From: Armadillidium nasatum
Taxonomy: Eukaryota > Arthropoda > Malacostraca > Isopoda > Armadillidiidae
Assembly (NCBI GenBank): GCA_009176605.1
Contig: SEYY01022018.1
Coordinates: 1-52,500 of the forward strand
Reading direction: 5' to 3'
DNA: 52,500 nucleotides
This document shows, piece by piece, positions 1 through 26,039 of this stretch. Positions within the stretch are counted from its first letter, which is position 1; each line of letters begins with the position of its first letter. The notes under the pieces are model-generated. The model was not told the DNA's origin. It did not search any database and saw only the letters and a program-made list of their open reading frames with translations. The position numbers and the translations under genes were made by a program.

Positions 1-174
<174 letters not shown>

Positions 175-175
<1 letters not shown>

Positions 176-223
176 TATTATACTCATTCTTCGTAAGTTC
201 GTGTGCTTGGAGAGTTAGGAATG
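175..223 (+). pseudogene. GSTZ1: GSTZ exon SSCAWRVR, left arm, 5' edge eroded
   Basis: TACTCATTCTTCGTAAGTTC through WRVRN matches the right arm, with donor GTAAAT at 224. The acceptor TTTCAGCCA of the right arm is replaced here by AT-rich sequence, so no usable AG precedes it. Confidence 0.75.
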
Positions 224-255
224 GTAAATATTATAATAGATATTTTTTTATTATT

Positions 256-273
256 ATTATATTTATATTATTA

Positions 274-323
<50 letters not shown>
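256..323 (+). repeat. (TTA)n microsatellite, left arm
   Basis: Sits in the GSTZ intron and has swallowed the next acceptor; the right-arm partner is at 18594-18658. Confidence 0.9.
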
Positions 324-325
324 TT

Positions 326-375
326 AAAGGCATTGATTATGAGCTTAGAACTGTAACTTATTGGAAAATGAACAG
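326..375 (+). pseudogene. GSTZ1: GSTZ exon KGIDYE, left arm, broken
   Basis: KGIDYELRTV is readable. The first 12 or so bases and the acceptor are lost into the (TTA)n repeat, and one A is missing after ACTGTA, so the frame reads TYWKMNR instead of NLLENEQ. Confidence 0.75.
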
Positions 376-436
376 GTACGTTGCGAGAAATGGATTTTGT
401 AAAGTTAGACCAATGTAAATCTTTCATGGTTTACAA

Positions 437-438
437 TA

Positions 439-511
<73 letters not shown>

Positions 512-526
512 ATATATTATATATAT
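437..526. repeat. (AT)n array
   Basis: Ends seven bases before the acceptor of the VPAL exon. Confidence 0.95.
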
Positions 527-533
527 CTCACAG

Positions 534-614
534 AGTACGGATGAATACAAGAAATTGAACCCTATGTCTCAAGTACCAGCTCTTATTGTTGACGGTAAAA
601 CAATTACACAATCG
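534..614 (+). CDS. GSTZ1: GSTZ exon VPAL, left arm
   Basis: Identical in sequence to the right-arm exon, with acceptor CTCACAG and donor GTAAGT intact. Confidence 0.9.
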
Positions 615-725
615 GTAAGTAAATACTCCTTTTTGTGTTTCTTTGATTAATATTGTAATGGAAGAGTATTTACAGACTAATTGAATGGGAAAAATCGATA
701 TTTATATTATGCAGTTATTTTATGC

Positions 726-726
<1 letters not shown>

Positions 727-799
<73 letters not shown>

Positions 800-838
800 A
801 TATATATATATATTATATAATAATATATTATAATATTA
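727..838. repeat. (AT)n array
   Basis: Interrupted by TAATA units; partner of 18041-18166. Confidence 0.95.
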
Positions 839-1107
839 CATCAAAACTTTTTTTTCTTAAAGAGACAAAAAAAAAACTATATGATAAATCTTTAGCCATA
901 TTCTTCCTCTAGAGTTCTTGACAACTTAGGCCAGATCGGTCAAATAACCAAAATGTTATAAGGAAAAAGAGAAGGGTGTGTATCACCGAAACTATTATAG
1001 ATACAGTTAATTAAATCCAAATTTATTTACTATGAATTTAAAGAGTAATGTTAGCTACTATTAACTCACAAATTATTTATATATTTTCTGGGCACCATAT
1101 ATAGCTT

Positions 1108-3111
<2,004 letters not shown>

Positions 3112-3119
3112 TCTCCTTT

Positions 3120-3804
3120 CTTTATCTCCTCCCAGATAGGGTTTTTCACCCTGTCAGTGGGACCAGCATCCTTCTCCATCTGCACTTAAAAGCCCCTCTT
3201 CAAGAGCCCTCTAAAAAATCATGTTTTTTTTCGGTTCTTTAGTTTCAATGTTAGTCCCTTGAGTTTTATTTAAACTCATAGGTGAGGTTTTCCGTTTCAG
3301 TTGCACAAACAACGTCTTCCATTTAACCTCTAAGGACTTTGTTCCAGAGCTTTCCAGAAAATCATGCTTCTCGGAACTATGGTTTCCCATGATGGTCCTG
3401 GATTTTCTGCAAGCAATATTTTTTGCCTTAACTCACCGGCTTGCTAGGCCTGTCGTGTGAACCTGTCTGTTCATGAGCGGTTACTCCTGCTGTAAATAAT
3501 TCTATTGTTATGGCAGTATAGACTTTTATAATGTGATTAGTGTTCAATTAGAGAAGTCTATTTACCTTTAATACTAATCTCTGTTCTCATTCATTGGCGT
3601 CTTTAAATTTAAAATTCGAAAATATTCTTGCTACTCATGCTTCATTTCGGTATAATGTGAAAAAACCTTTCTCGGGAATTAAGAAGTTCAAAAATCATTC
3701 TGGTTCCTCATCTCTCTGATTTATTTTCTGGCAGTGTGCTAAAATTATAAACTCTAACTTTTCTTTTTTTCCTCCTTTTTCCTCTCTTTCAATTTATTCC
3801 ACTT
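3120..3804 (-). repeat. Interspersed repeat with 3' stem-loop tail, then plain AT-rich DNA (left arm)
   Basis: On the minus strand the segment 3125-3175 reads CCCACTGACAGGGTGAAAAA then CCCTATCTGGGAGG, the same tail as the repeats at 34953-35195 and as the SINE tails near 37.9 and 39.9 kb. A second unit around 3330-3400 shares TTTCCAGAAAATCATGCTTC and CTATGGTTTCCC with the units at 35 kb. From about 3430 to 3804 nothing recognisable is seen. Mirror copy at 15088-15775. Confidence 0.6.
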
Positions 3805-3806
3805 CC

Positions 3807-3841
<35 letters not shown>

Positions 3842-4121
3842 TAGGAATTTTAGTTGATTTTGTGGGAACCTGTAGGTATTGGCTATTCTGCTTGTCATTT
3901 ATTTTTTCTGGATTTTGTGGGATGAAACATTGTCAGAAATATTTAACAGGATTCTATGTTGTTGATTGCTAAAAATCCATATGAGATTTATGCTTTATAT
4001 TTCTGAATTATTTCCTGCAATGAAATTTGTAGAAAATCCCTTTTAAGAATGCAAACAAAATTTTTTAAAATTTGTATTGCTTGTTCTTGCTAACATTTTT
4101 TTTTTTAATTAAAAAAATTTG

Positions 4122-4125
<4 letters not shown>

Positions 4126-4217
<92 letters not shown>

Positions 4218-4256
4218 TAATAATAATAATAATAATAAAAATAATAATAATAATAA
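4126..4256. repeat. (AT)n array followed by (AAT)n
   Basis: Inside the CCCAGCAAAAA element. Confidence 0.95.
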
Positions 4257-4317
4257 AGAAACAAAAATACGTTTGCGAAAAGTTGCGTAAATTTGAAATT
4301 TTTTATTCGTAAGTGCA

Positions 4318-4400
4318 GACCTTGGTGGCGTAGTCAGTTAATTAAACTACAAAGAGTGAATCAGATGGTCAGTAGTTCGAATCGAGTCCGGTGAGCTCAA
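4318..4400 (+). repeat. tRNA-like SINE head, left arm
   Basis: GGTGGCGTAGTCAGTTAA resembles a tRNA D-arm/A box, and CAGTAGTTCGAATCGAG, about 45 bases on, resembles a T-arm/B box. No full cloverleaf was found. Mirror copy near 14490-14570. Confidence 0.5.
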
Positions 4401-5039
4401 GAGTAAGTTTTAAAGTCGACAGACGACGCGGCCGACCTTATTTCTGACAAATTCGATGTAAGTAATAAAATTTAAATTTCATAATTAATCAAATGTGATA
4501 TATAGTTGACGGTTAAATTAAACATATAAATTGTATACATGAGGGTTGCGCTAGGAAAATATCTACAAGAGGCAATTTCCTTTTATATTTAGCTGTATAT
4601 TTTCGTGGGAATTTCATGACACATTATAGGTTCTTACTGGAAATGTACTGGGATTTTGTTGGTTTTTGCAATGGTTTTAGTCGATTCTTACTGGAAAACA
4701 TTGTCGGATATGACAAGTTCTTACAGGAAATGAAAAATGTCCATATCCAAAACCCAACATGTTCCAACAAAAATTTGAATTGGTTCCTACAAGGAATCTT
4801 TAATTGGTTTTGTCGGAAAGAACCAAATTTCCTTCTGAAACTTGTAAAACTTTTTTTTGCTGGGTTTAGACGATTTAGTGCTATTTCTTATTTTTAACCA
4901 CTCTCTAATTCACATATGCCAAACATAGCAACTTCTAAATATGTGATTCTTTTAATCCTCTATTTTATCAGATTATATTTCACATAATGGCTGGATTGGT
5001 GATTTTCTTCTCTTTTTTCGGGTTGTTGGTACTCTGCTA

Positions 5040-5295
5040 TTTGGCATTTCGGTAAAGCTTTTGCAGTGGCAATAGACATTTCAGAGCCTTATAAAGAGTT
5101 TGTCTGGTACATTGTTTTGATTTTAAAACTTCTGTATGTCAATACGTCTAACTATCTATCCTTATCTTTGTAATATTTCTAATTTTATTTTTCGAACTCT
5201 CCAAATAGTAGCAGTAGCAGACGGCTGGCGTTCTTCCATGAAATCTACAAATCATGTTCCTCAGTTTTCTCATTTATTCTCTATCTATCTATCTG

Positions 5296-5366
<71 letters not shown>

Positions 5367-5640
5367 CTTAGTTTCATTAATGATCTATCTGTCACTTCAT
5401 CAGCTATCTGCTCTCATGTCGATGACATCTGGTTAACGAAAGATAGCTGTACTTTGGAGCATTCGACCTCTAACCTTTCTCGCATTTTTAAATAGGGGCA
5501 GAAGAGTCATTGATATTTTAAAGCTCTCTAAAGTTCAATTCCTTCATCTAACTTCTCTATGAAACCCTCCACACAACTACAATATCTTCGAAAATACACA
5601 TCTTAAGCATTCGTCCATCGTTAATTTTGAGATGTTTCTT
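5040..5640 (+). mobile_element. Old LINE relic split by (ATCT)n, left arm
   Basis: Fragments of a jockey-type RT are still readable in changing frames: FGKAFAVAIDIS (motif A region), then SFINDLSVTSSAICSHVDD (motif C region), then FENTHLKHS. The place where the strand between motifs B and C should be is replaced by an (ATCT)n array. It is much more decayed than the LINE at 1217-2763. Confidence 0.7.
5279..5367 (+). repeat. (ATCT)n microsatellite
   Basis: About 22 units with one early interruption (CTGT). It reads IYLS in one frame. Confidence 0.95.
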
Positions 5641-6101
<461 letters not shown>

Positions 6102-6105
6102 GAAG

Positions 6106-6233
6106 GTTCGAGAAATAAATGAACTGATTGCTTCAGGAATTCAGCCTCTTCAGAACCTAAGTGTATCAAGATTTCAAAAAGATATGAGCGAAAACGAATG
6201 GTGTGCTTACTACAATAGAAACGGCTTAAAAAG
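6106..6233 (+). CDS. GSTZ1: GSTZ exon VREINEL, left arm
   Basis: It reads [20 protein letters not shown] onward in one frame and fits the zeta consensus at the 5' end better than the right arm does. An extra A just before the donor (AAAAAG then GTATAT) gives the wrong phase for the following exon. Both splice sites lie within about 10 bases of (AT)n arrays. Confidence 0.87.
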
Positions 6234-6236
6234 GTA

Positions 6237-6937
<701 letters not shown>

Positions 6938-6938
6938 A

Positions 6939-7184
<246 letters not shown>

Positions 7185-7504
7185 GTTAGCTTGCACGTAG
7201 TACCTTTAATATTAAAAATAATGGGTCTCAGAGGGGTGTCCGGTTTGTGATTTTTGGTTTGCGATAAAATTACGACATGTTCGGGAAATAAGCATCGAAT
7301 TCTCAATTCTGTATTCTCATAATGTTCAACTATGTCGAAACTCCAGCTGCGAAAAAGGTACATGTAGGTGATAAAAGTATAAAATTTATGTTATATATTT
7401 CAAAGACTGGAACTATCCATACTGGGAACTCAAAAGGCGTTGCAGTTTTTTCACTTTTTTTTATACTAATAAAAATACGATTTTATCTTTATATTTTATC
7501 ATAG

Positions 7505-7610
7505 CCCTTGAAAAAATTGTTGAAGAATCGAGTGGCAAATATTGTGTTGGGAACGAAATAACTCTCGCAGATTGTTTACTCATTCCACAAGTTTTTGCTG
7601 CTAATAAGAG
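7505..7610 (+). CDS. GSTZ1: GSTZ exon ITLADC, left arm
   Basis: Same 106-base exon as the right arm. The acceptor ATCATAG and donor GTAATG are intact. Confidence 0.9.
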
Positions 7611-7748
7611 GTAATGTTATTTTTGTCTGAAAGGTAATCCGTTTATATAAGTGTATTTTTGAATAATAATTATAAAAATTAATCGTAAAAATAACGTTAT
7701 TCAAAATATAATTAATATTTAGTATTACTGATTCCTTTATATCCCAAG

Positions 7749-7881
7749 ATACAAAATTGATCTGGAAGAATTTCCCACGATTGCCAGAATTTACGAAAAC
7801 TTGAAATCTTTGGAGGTGTTCAAAGCTGCTCATCCTCTCAATCAACCAGACGCTCCTCCAAAGAACGAGAACGAGATTTAA
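7749..7881 (+). CDS. GSTZ1: GSTZ last exon, left arm
   Basis: It continues AG from the previous exon as RYKIDLEEFPTIARIYENL and ends DAPPKNENEI with TAA. The acceptor is TCCCAAG. Confidence 0.9.
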
Positions 7882-8143
7882 ATTTCTGGAATAGCCGTTT
7901 ATCATCTCCATTACTTCAGATTTAAAATAGCAGATATTAATATTTTAATCATGAAGATTACGATATTATGGAATTTGGGATTTCTTGGGAAGATATATGT
8001 TCGGGTTGATTATATAAGTATTGTATTTTTTTCTGTTTTGAAAGTTATTTAAATTTATTGACTTAAATATATGCTTAATGTTCTGATAAATTCACAAATT
8101 AATCTTTCATTTCTTTCCTACGAAAGCGAAGATATTATATATA

Positions 8144-9422
<1,279 letters not shown>

Positions 9423-9442
9423 GAAATTATGTAACATCATTA
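9423..9442. other. Palindrome centre (20-base spacer)
   Basis: ATAACTGC at 9415-9422 pairs with GCAGTTAT at 9443-9450, leaving a 20-base unpaired loop. The break falls inside the third, incomplete copy of the 280-base tandem unit, so the turn-around happened within that repeat. The first right-arm unit carries a T where the others have G in CACGGTTTAGCATAG. Confidence 0.85.
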
Positions 9443-10736
<1,294 letters not shown>

Positions 10737-10985
10737 TATATATAATATCTTCGCTTTCGTAGGAAAGAAATGAAAGATTAATTTGTGAATTTATCAGAAC
10801 ATTAAGCATATATTTAAGTCAATAAATTTAAATAACTTTCAAAACAGAAAAAAATACAATACTTATATAATCAACCCGAACATATATCTTCCCAAGAAAT
10901 CCCAAATTCCATAATATCGTAATCTTCATGATTAAAATATTAATATCTGCTATTTTAAATCTGAAGTAATGGAGATGATAAACGG

Positions 10986-18733
<7,748 letters not shown>

Positions 18734-18736
18734 CTG

Positions 18737-19539
<803 letters not shown>

Positions 19540-19559
19540 TCACTAGTTGGGGAAATATT

Positions 19560-20060
19560 GGAATTTTTGAAAAGTTAAAGATCGATATTCCCGATACACG
19601 GCGTTTGAAGTTATGAAAGTCAAAAGAACTTGGGAAAATATAAAGTTTATCAATAGAGTACATGTAAGATTGAGCATAGCGGTTAAGTCTGGTGTCGGAG
19701 AGTTGGATAGAGACAAATGAGATTGTGAAGAAAGATGTATCGCATGAATCCTAGAGTTCAAAAGAACAACGTTTATTGTAATAGTGATAGTATAGAGAAA
19801 CCGTGAGGCAACAATTTGATAGGTAGAGAAAAACTAGAGTTAGTGAGAGCAAACAATTGGTAAGACGAAAGGCCTTAGACTCCACTTTTGCGATGGGAAC
19901 TGTGTAAATGAAACCACTCTAGATGTGCAAGGCGTACTCCATCAAAAAAGGAACAACATTCCAATAAAGAGCAGACAACTGCATGGAGTGGCGTGAAGAA
20001 ACTACGAAGGCGCATAGGCCCAACTAGAAAATTGTTCTGGGTGGGATCATGGCCCCCCTC
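19560..20060 (-). mobile_element. LINE relic (jockey-type 3' part)
   Basis: It aligns by eye with 1270-1740 of the left-arm LINE (for example AAGATTGAGCATAGCGGTTA and AGGCCTTAGACTCCAC), with many substitutions. It begins right after the 800-base (AT)n array. No open frame. Confidence 0.7.
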
Positions 20061-20307
20061 TATCAGAGAATTTCAATGTCTATTATAATTATATATAATT
20101 ATATATAATTAACTGTATATAATTATTATATCAAGCTTACCTTATTTTGAAGTCACATAAATGAAGGAATGACGCGATTTTAAACAATGAAAATGGAAAT
20201 AAAATACTTATGTAATTACAAAGTAAATACGTGGCCCGATAATTCTCACACCATTGTAATTCAAAGATTATGACGTCACTACCCCAAATGAACAACCCCA
20301 AGAGAAA

Positions 20308-20407
20308 CCCAGCAAAAAATTCTTGCAAGTTTCTGCAAGGGTTTGGATACTTTCAACTGGAAAGTATTCAAAGCCTTGCAGAAATTTACAAGACCATTTT
20401 TGCTGGG
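20308..20407. mobile_element. 100-base MITE with 8-base target duplication
   Basis: A near-perfect hairpin: CCCAGCAAAAAATTCTTGCA onward pairs with the segment ending TACAAGACCATTTTTGCTGGG, leaving only about five loop bases around CAACTG. The flanks are AAGAGAAA (20300-20307) and AAGAGAAG (20408-20415), an 8-base duplication with one mismatch, as hAT elements make. It shares its ends with the elements at 3805-4864 and 14024-15087. Confidence 0.8.
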
Positions 20408-20749
20408 AAGAGAAGATTTCATAAAACGACTGTCACAATTAAAGTACAATGAATGATGAAACGTAACTTATGAATGGCAACAATGTTTAAAGAAGAAAAC
20501 ACTATTACAATTGATTTCGGCATTTCAAAAACAAGCGGAATTTAAGTATATGACAATAAAAAAATGATTTCACAAGATTAAGAGGAAGAGGAACTCTGTA
20601 AGGCAGAAACTCTCTCGCAAAATTTTAGGGTAAGTGATAAAGTTGCTTCACTAATCACTTTTTTGAGCATGTTTAGTTGGGGATACTCTTATAAATTAGT
20701 CCCCACGCCAGTGCGGAGCACTGTAAAGTACTTTATGAAAGAGGTTTTG

Positions 20750-21050
20750 GAGCAAATGAAACCATCTTCAAGCGAGGACTCTTTCTCCTCAGGACTACAA
20801 GTGGGTTGACCGGAGCCGAAGAAGCTGACAAAGGAGGAAGAGACATTACAGGTGATTGGGCAGAATCCACAGGAGGGTTAGAAGGAACAGAGGATGCAGA
20901 TTCTGCGGATTAAGAAGCGGATGAGGAAGATGCAAGGCTTGTGGTTGGCGGAACAAATGAAGAAGGAAAAGAGGAAGATGTAGACTCTGAGGATGTAGGA
21001 GCGGATGTGACAGGAACAGATGCTGCAGACGAAATGAAATTAGGTACAAT
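20750..21050 (-). other. Possible decayed Ser/Pro-rich coding relic
   Basis: On the minus strand a frame rich in Ser, Pro and Ala (TSAPTSSESTSSSFPSSF, SAESASSVPSNPPVD) runs for about 100 codons with one internal stop, then KSPRLKMVSFAPKPLS. The bias toward Ser codons is unlike the AT-rich surroundings. It may be a retrotransposon ORF1 tail or a host pseudogene; no domain recognised. Confidence 0.3.
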
Positions 21051-21061
21051 TTTTTCGCAGG

Positions 21062-21145
21062 TCAGGATGCGAAACCACTAACAACAGCGTCGCCGTTAGA
21101 CAATGTACAGAAGGCTCTACCACCGAGCTACGCCGCCTCTCCCCC
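21062..21145 (-). repeat. tRNA-like segment
   Basis: On the minus strand GGCGGCGTAGCTCGGTGGTA resembles a tRNA A-box arm, and GTGGTTTCGCATCCTG, some 50 bases on, resembles a B box. The anticodon region is too long for a normal tRNA, so this is probably a SINE head. Confidence 0.4.
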
Positions 21146-21358
21146 CAAAAGAGAATGCATAGTAGAAGTTTTCAAGCTCTTCTGCTTCGAATCACTGTAG
21201 TAACTCAGTACCTATTACAAATCCATAAGAGGGTGCTAATTTCAAATACACATTGTTAATTGTCACCTTTATTGAAAACTGTAAAAATTGTTCAGAAACT
21301 TTTTTATGTACAATAAATATAATCTCAAATACTATTAAGTTATCTTATTTAACTGTAG

Positions 21359-21507
<149 letters not shown>

Positions 21508-22080
21508 GTTTCTAGTTTGGATTTCCAATGTCCTAAAATATTTTGTGTGAGCAGTATCTTAAAAAATAAGGTGATAACGGGAAATTTTAAGCTAATTAAC
21601 ACCTATTCGCCTGCAAAAGGAGTCTATTTCGTCTCTTTGATCAGATAAATTGCCAATATTTTAGTTAAGTCTTACATGAACCCAGTTTCTCAAAAGGGAA
21701 CCAAAACGTCTCCGTAAGTAGAAAAGGAGTTGAGGTAGAAACTCTCAAAGGTTTGAATAAATTATTTTAGCATGCAATTGTTTTTGATTTTTAATTTCTA
21801 AAATGTCACTAGGACGCCCCAGGACGGGTAAAGATAATTACAAGTGCCCCCCCCTCCCTGGTTATGCGCCCGATTTGAGCACATTCACTCTTTATGCAAT
21901 AGAAATTCCAATAGGTGTAAATTGTAACCTTTGTGCATATAGAAGTCAAAGTTTATTAAACCCATTCATTACCTATACGATTTTCGACTATATGCCGAAA
22001 AACCTATATGACTTACGTAGTTTCCACTGGTTGACATAGGGTCCCATTAAACCAAACAACGAAACCTATGAACATTTTTA
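21508..22080. other. No gene seen
   Basis: Unclassified sequence with a slightly GC-richer patch around 21800-21880 (CTAGGACGCCCCAGGACGGG). A 78-codon frame at 21803 shows no motif. Confidence 0.4.
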
Positions 22081-22084
22081 TATG

Positions 22085-22440
22085 GGGTTGGCCATCTATA
22101 TACAGCAGCTGCTATAGAAAGACCAAAATTAAAGGAAAGAGAGCCAACAGAGAGAAGAATAGATTCCGAAAAAGGAAAGTTTAGAAATCGATTAAAACTT
22201 CGTTACAGACTCTTTTGAAGGCTTTCGATATGTCTAACGCTACGGAGAAATATTCACTGAAATGCCGAAGAACGGATAGAGGTCAAGAATCAGTGAGAAA
22301 GGAAAGATCAAAATTGGGCGGTCTTATAAGGAAAACGTACTGGCGATCAAAGATTAGAAGAATTGAAATGTTTCAAAATCTTCCTTTTAAAGATAGATTC
22401 GAAACTGCTAAAAAGATAGAAATAACGAGGTTTAAAATAT
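22085..22440 (-). mobile_element. LINE relic (RT motif A region)
   Basis: Matches left-arm LINE positions 2240-2520: GGCTTTCGATATGTC is the antisense of the DISKAFD coding region, and GTTGGCCATCT and CAGCTGCTATAGAA correspond to 2240-2262. Frames are broken. Confidence 0.7.
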
Positions 22441-22567
22441 AACATTATAGGCCTTTCTCGAAATTTTTATTATTTTTCCTTCTTTAAAACATATTCCAAA
22501 CATTTCCTTTAATTAAATCTCATGAAGATTGGGAGTGGCACGTTTAATTGAAAAATCTCTAGTAGCA

Positions 22568-22568
<1 letters not shown>

Positions 22569-22653
<85 letters not shown>

Positions 22654-22655
22654 TT
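22569..22655 (+). repeat. (AAT)n microsatellite
   Basis: About 28 units, followed by a short inverted TTATTATTA stretch. Confidence 0.95.
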
Positions 22656-22740
22656 TATTATTATTATATATATCACGGTACCCTTCATTGTTCCTTGATG
22701 CTAGGCCCATTGTCTAGTTGTGTACTGTTAATTATGCTTT

Positions 22741-24276
22741 TTATTTTATACTTTTTATAAAATATTATTTATTTTTTATCTGTTATTTTTAATGTGTCAC
22801 TAACGATTTTATAAACTGATACCATGTTGGTACCGTTTTATATTTTTTATCAAAACTTAAAAAAGTTTTGTTGACAAAATACAAACGTAAAACATATTTT
22901 ATTATTTTTATTGCTTACCTTAGGTTCACAGAAACTTGTTTACTTTTACAAAATAATTATAAACGACAGCAACAAATTTCACTTTTTAACTGATTGCTTT
23001 TTTCAACTTCAATACGCTCAATCTTCAATCGTTATTCATACCGTAATGTTTACACAAATATTGAAAACGTTATCTAGGAGTTATTTTGTTTAGTAACCGA
23101 GATAAAACTTCTTGAGTTAGCCTAATTTTCACATAAGATATAGTGGATATTATAGACACTATTATGTTCTTTTGCGAATATTACGGATTCTATGAAAACT
23201 ATAACTGTTCAATCAAAATTTGCCCTCAATTGTTATCAAATGTCAATGAATGAAAATACAAGCTTCATAACCATGACTAATGATTAAGTAATAAGTAGTG
23301 AGGGAAATATATTTTTATGAATGTGTTACAATAGTAAAACTTTATTGGCAGTTGAAAATGTTCGTATTTTTGGATAAAAAATTATTACTGTTGATCATTA
23401 TAATTAATCATTTTCAAACCAGATTTCTTTGACTATTATTCAAGGCAGTGATGGCAATTTTTTTGAAAGCTATTAATACATTAAAAACCTTTCCCTCCTC
23501 CCCACTGTCTAAAATGTTAATAATTTTAAGGCTAAGATAATGGTAATTGGAAAATTATTGGGTGATCATATAATAGATTGAGTAACTTTTTATAAAGTTA
23601 TGACTTTAAGTTTCACTTTGGCAAAGTTGTATATAAGCTTAAGCCAATGAAATATGAATTACTATGTGATTATTAGTAATAACCAAGCACTAGTGAGGTG
23701 ATTTTCTAGCAAAATATATGGTGTTGGGGGTAAATTGGTCATAACTATGTAAAATATAATCTAATACACATCATATATATCACAGGGACCTATGAAGACT
23801 ATCCCTGTCAAAAAATGCTAAAGTTGCCATTCCCTATAAATAACCCTTCCCAGATTTCAATTTTCCCTTGCAAATAATCAACTCATCACATTAGGTATTT
23901 ATGCAGTTTACATCTCGATTTGTTTTACCTGGTATTTAGTTGTTTTTCAAAATAACTGAAAATGTAATTTATATTGAAGAAAAACTATATAAGAGGTGTT
24001 GAAAATCAAATTTGCTAAATTAAAATTCACTTAAAGAAATAAAAGTAGATTTTGAACATTATAAAGCTTTGCTTATTATCTGCAACTTTCACAGAAATTG
24101 GAAAGAGGAACATAATTAGAAAAAAAAATATATATCAATATAAATATAGGGACATCGATACTAATATAGGTACATTTTCAAGGTGCCAAATGTACTAAAA
24201 GTGTAACATTGCCAAATTTTTAGTTATGGAGTGTAAATTGGTTATAAAGTATCAGTATAAAAAATTTATAAATACT

Positions 24277-24280
<4 letters not shown>
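22741..24280. other. No gene seen
   Basis: AT-rich sequence without exon-like frames, tRNA boxes or repeats that I can recognise. Confidence 0.5.

Positions 24281-24281
<1 letters not shown>

Positions 24282-24326
<45 letters not shown>
24282..24326. repeat. (AT)n array, short
   Basis: Upstream of the foldback element. Confidence 0.9.
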
Positions 24327-24331
<5 letters not shown>

Positions 24332-24365
24332 TCATATCCTTTTTTTTATATTTTATATATAAATG

Positions 24366-24444
24366 TTAGGCCTAACATGGACTTTAAGGGTAAATCTATA
24401 CTAGCATCCAGCAATTAGGCCTAACCTAGTATTGCTGGTTCTTG

Positions 24445-24475
<31 letters not shown>

Positions 24476-24681
24476 AGCTGAGAGAAGCTTTGTTTGCCAA
24501 GTTAAGCTCATTTGCTGGCTGTTAGCGTAGATTTACCCTTCAAGTTCGGGTTAGGTTACGTTGAACTAGTTTGTTAGATCTAATAAATTGTTAAATCTAA
24601 CAAACTAGTTGACTTAACATAACCTGGCCTTGAAGGGTAAATATATGCTAACAGCCAGCAATTAGGCCTAACCTTGCAAAT
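24366..24681. mobile_element. Foldback element with extra direct arm copy
   Basis: GCTGGCTGTTAGCGTAGATT from 24514 pairs with the reverse-complement segment ending GCTAACAGCCAGC at about 24659, with arms of about 70-95 bases around a short spacer near 24585. A further, diverged copy of the right arm lies just upstream at 24366-24440 (AAGGGTAAATCTATAC, AATTAGGCCTAACC), separated by a poly-T run. No coding frame. Confidence 0.75.
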
Positions 24682-24695
24682 GATGGTACTCTCTC

Positions 24696-24780
<85 letters not shown>
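24696..24780. repeat. (AT)n array
   Basis: Downstream of the foldback element. Confidence 0.95.
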
Positions 24781-24782
<2 letters not shown>

Positions 24783-24799
24783 GTGACCTTAATTGTATT

Positions 24800-26035
24800 A
24801 ATTACAGAAATAAAAATGAATAAAAAGTTCATAAAAATGTTACTCCTCCACACTAATAATAAAAACCTGCTAAAAATGTACTTTTAAAGTATCTCCAATA
24901 TCTAGCAACAACGTTTCTGCTTAATGAATAAAATTGAAAAAGTATAAACAATATTGAGAAAATTTGAAACTGTAAACAGTCGCTGTAAGGTAATCGGACT
25001 TTTGAATTTTTAGGATGTTGTTCTCTGCCTAAATGGCTAAAATGTGTCAGCATGTTCAGTATTGTTGGCCTAATTATATCATTTTATAACAGCATTTTTA
25101 GTACCTTAACCATTTTTAAATTTATTACATTTTAAGAAAAGTTAAATAGTTTTTTTTAATAAAAATTACATTTCCAGTTTATATTTTGAATAACAACCAA
25201 ATACAGGTAAAACATATCGATAGATGCAAACTGCATAAATAGCTATTATACAGTATATACAGTTTATTAGCTAAACAAAAAGAAATATAAAAGCTAATAT
25301 GTAAAGTCACTAATATCCTAACAGAATGTCAAAACCAAGATACACAGCCCCAAAAAGCTGAGCTATATCAGATTTGACTACTACCTATTAAATGATAAAT
25401 TGAAATTTTATAAAAGGAAATAGAACAGATTTTTTTAATTAAATTATATTCAGTTTAAAATGGGGCCTAGTTAATATAAAATTGAATTGAAATTAAACTA
25501 ACAAGAACTAATATATAGGCTGAATTAAAATTTTTATCCTATTAATTTTACTGTTTCCCCTTTAAAAGTAGCCAATGCTCTACCTTTTTGGAGAGAAAAA
25601 AATTGCATGAAAAATTTCATTATTAAAGTGTGTTGTTTACTTCAGACATGATTGAAACCTGCCCTACAATCTTAACAACTACGGCTTACTAAATTAGCAA
25701 CATACTTTTGTATATAGCATAGGTAGCCCTATATTATTTAAGAAAAATAGATACAATTAGATAATTTGCTTGCCTCATACATTGAAAATATATAACCCAG
25801 AGTGATCATTGTATAACCTAAACATGCAATGTCAGACAACTGCACTCAGAGGTTTCATCAACCCTAAATTTCCTGAAACAAAAGCCATTGCATAATTCAT
25901 TTACAAATACCAAAATGACAGCTACAACAATGCAAACTACACATCATTAGTCATTTGATTAGTCCATAGTCATATTAACTTCACACAGATATCTGTGATA
26001 ACTAACTACCATCTCATCAATTTAGCTTAGCCATC
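24800..26035. other. No gene seen
   Basis: AT-rich, without microsatellites, transposon ends or exon-like frames that I recognise. Confidence 0.5.
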
Positions 26036-26039
26036 ATTA

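Larger units (their letters stand above)
3805..4864. mobile_element. Inverted-repeat element with CCCAGCAAAAA ends, left arm
   Basis: It starts CCCAGCAAAAA and ends TTTTTTTTGCTGGG. The ends extend as an imperfect inverted repeat: TTGTAGGAATTTTAGTTGAT with TTTGTGGGAACCTG on the left matches, in reverse complement, the interval around 4760-4800. No transposase frame is visible. A tRNA-like segment and a (AT)n array lie inside. The same terminal sequence bounds the 100-base MITE at 20308-20407, so both belong to one family. Confidence 0.65.

Noticed and set aside
640..700. Candidate for the missing GSTZ exon (reads MEEYLQT)
   Set aside because: It lacks a good acceptor and donor and stops after nine codons; the likeness to MEYLEET is too short to accept.
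20268..20276. TGACGTCA as a CREB-binding site
   Set aside because: A single 8-base palindrome with no promoter context; chance is likely.
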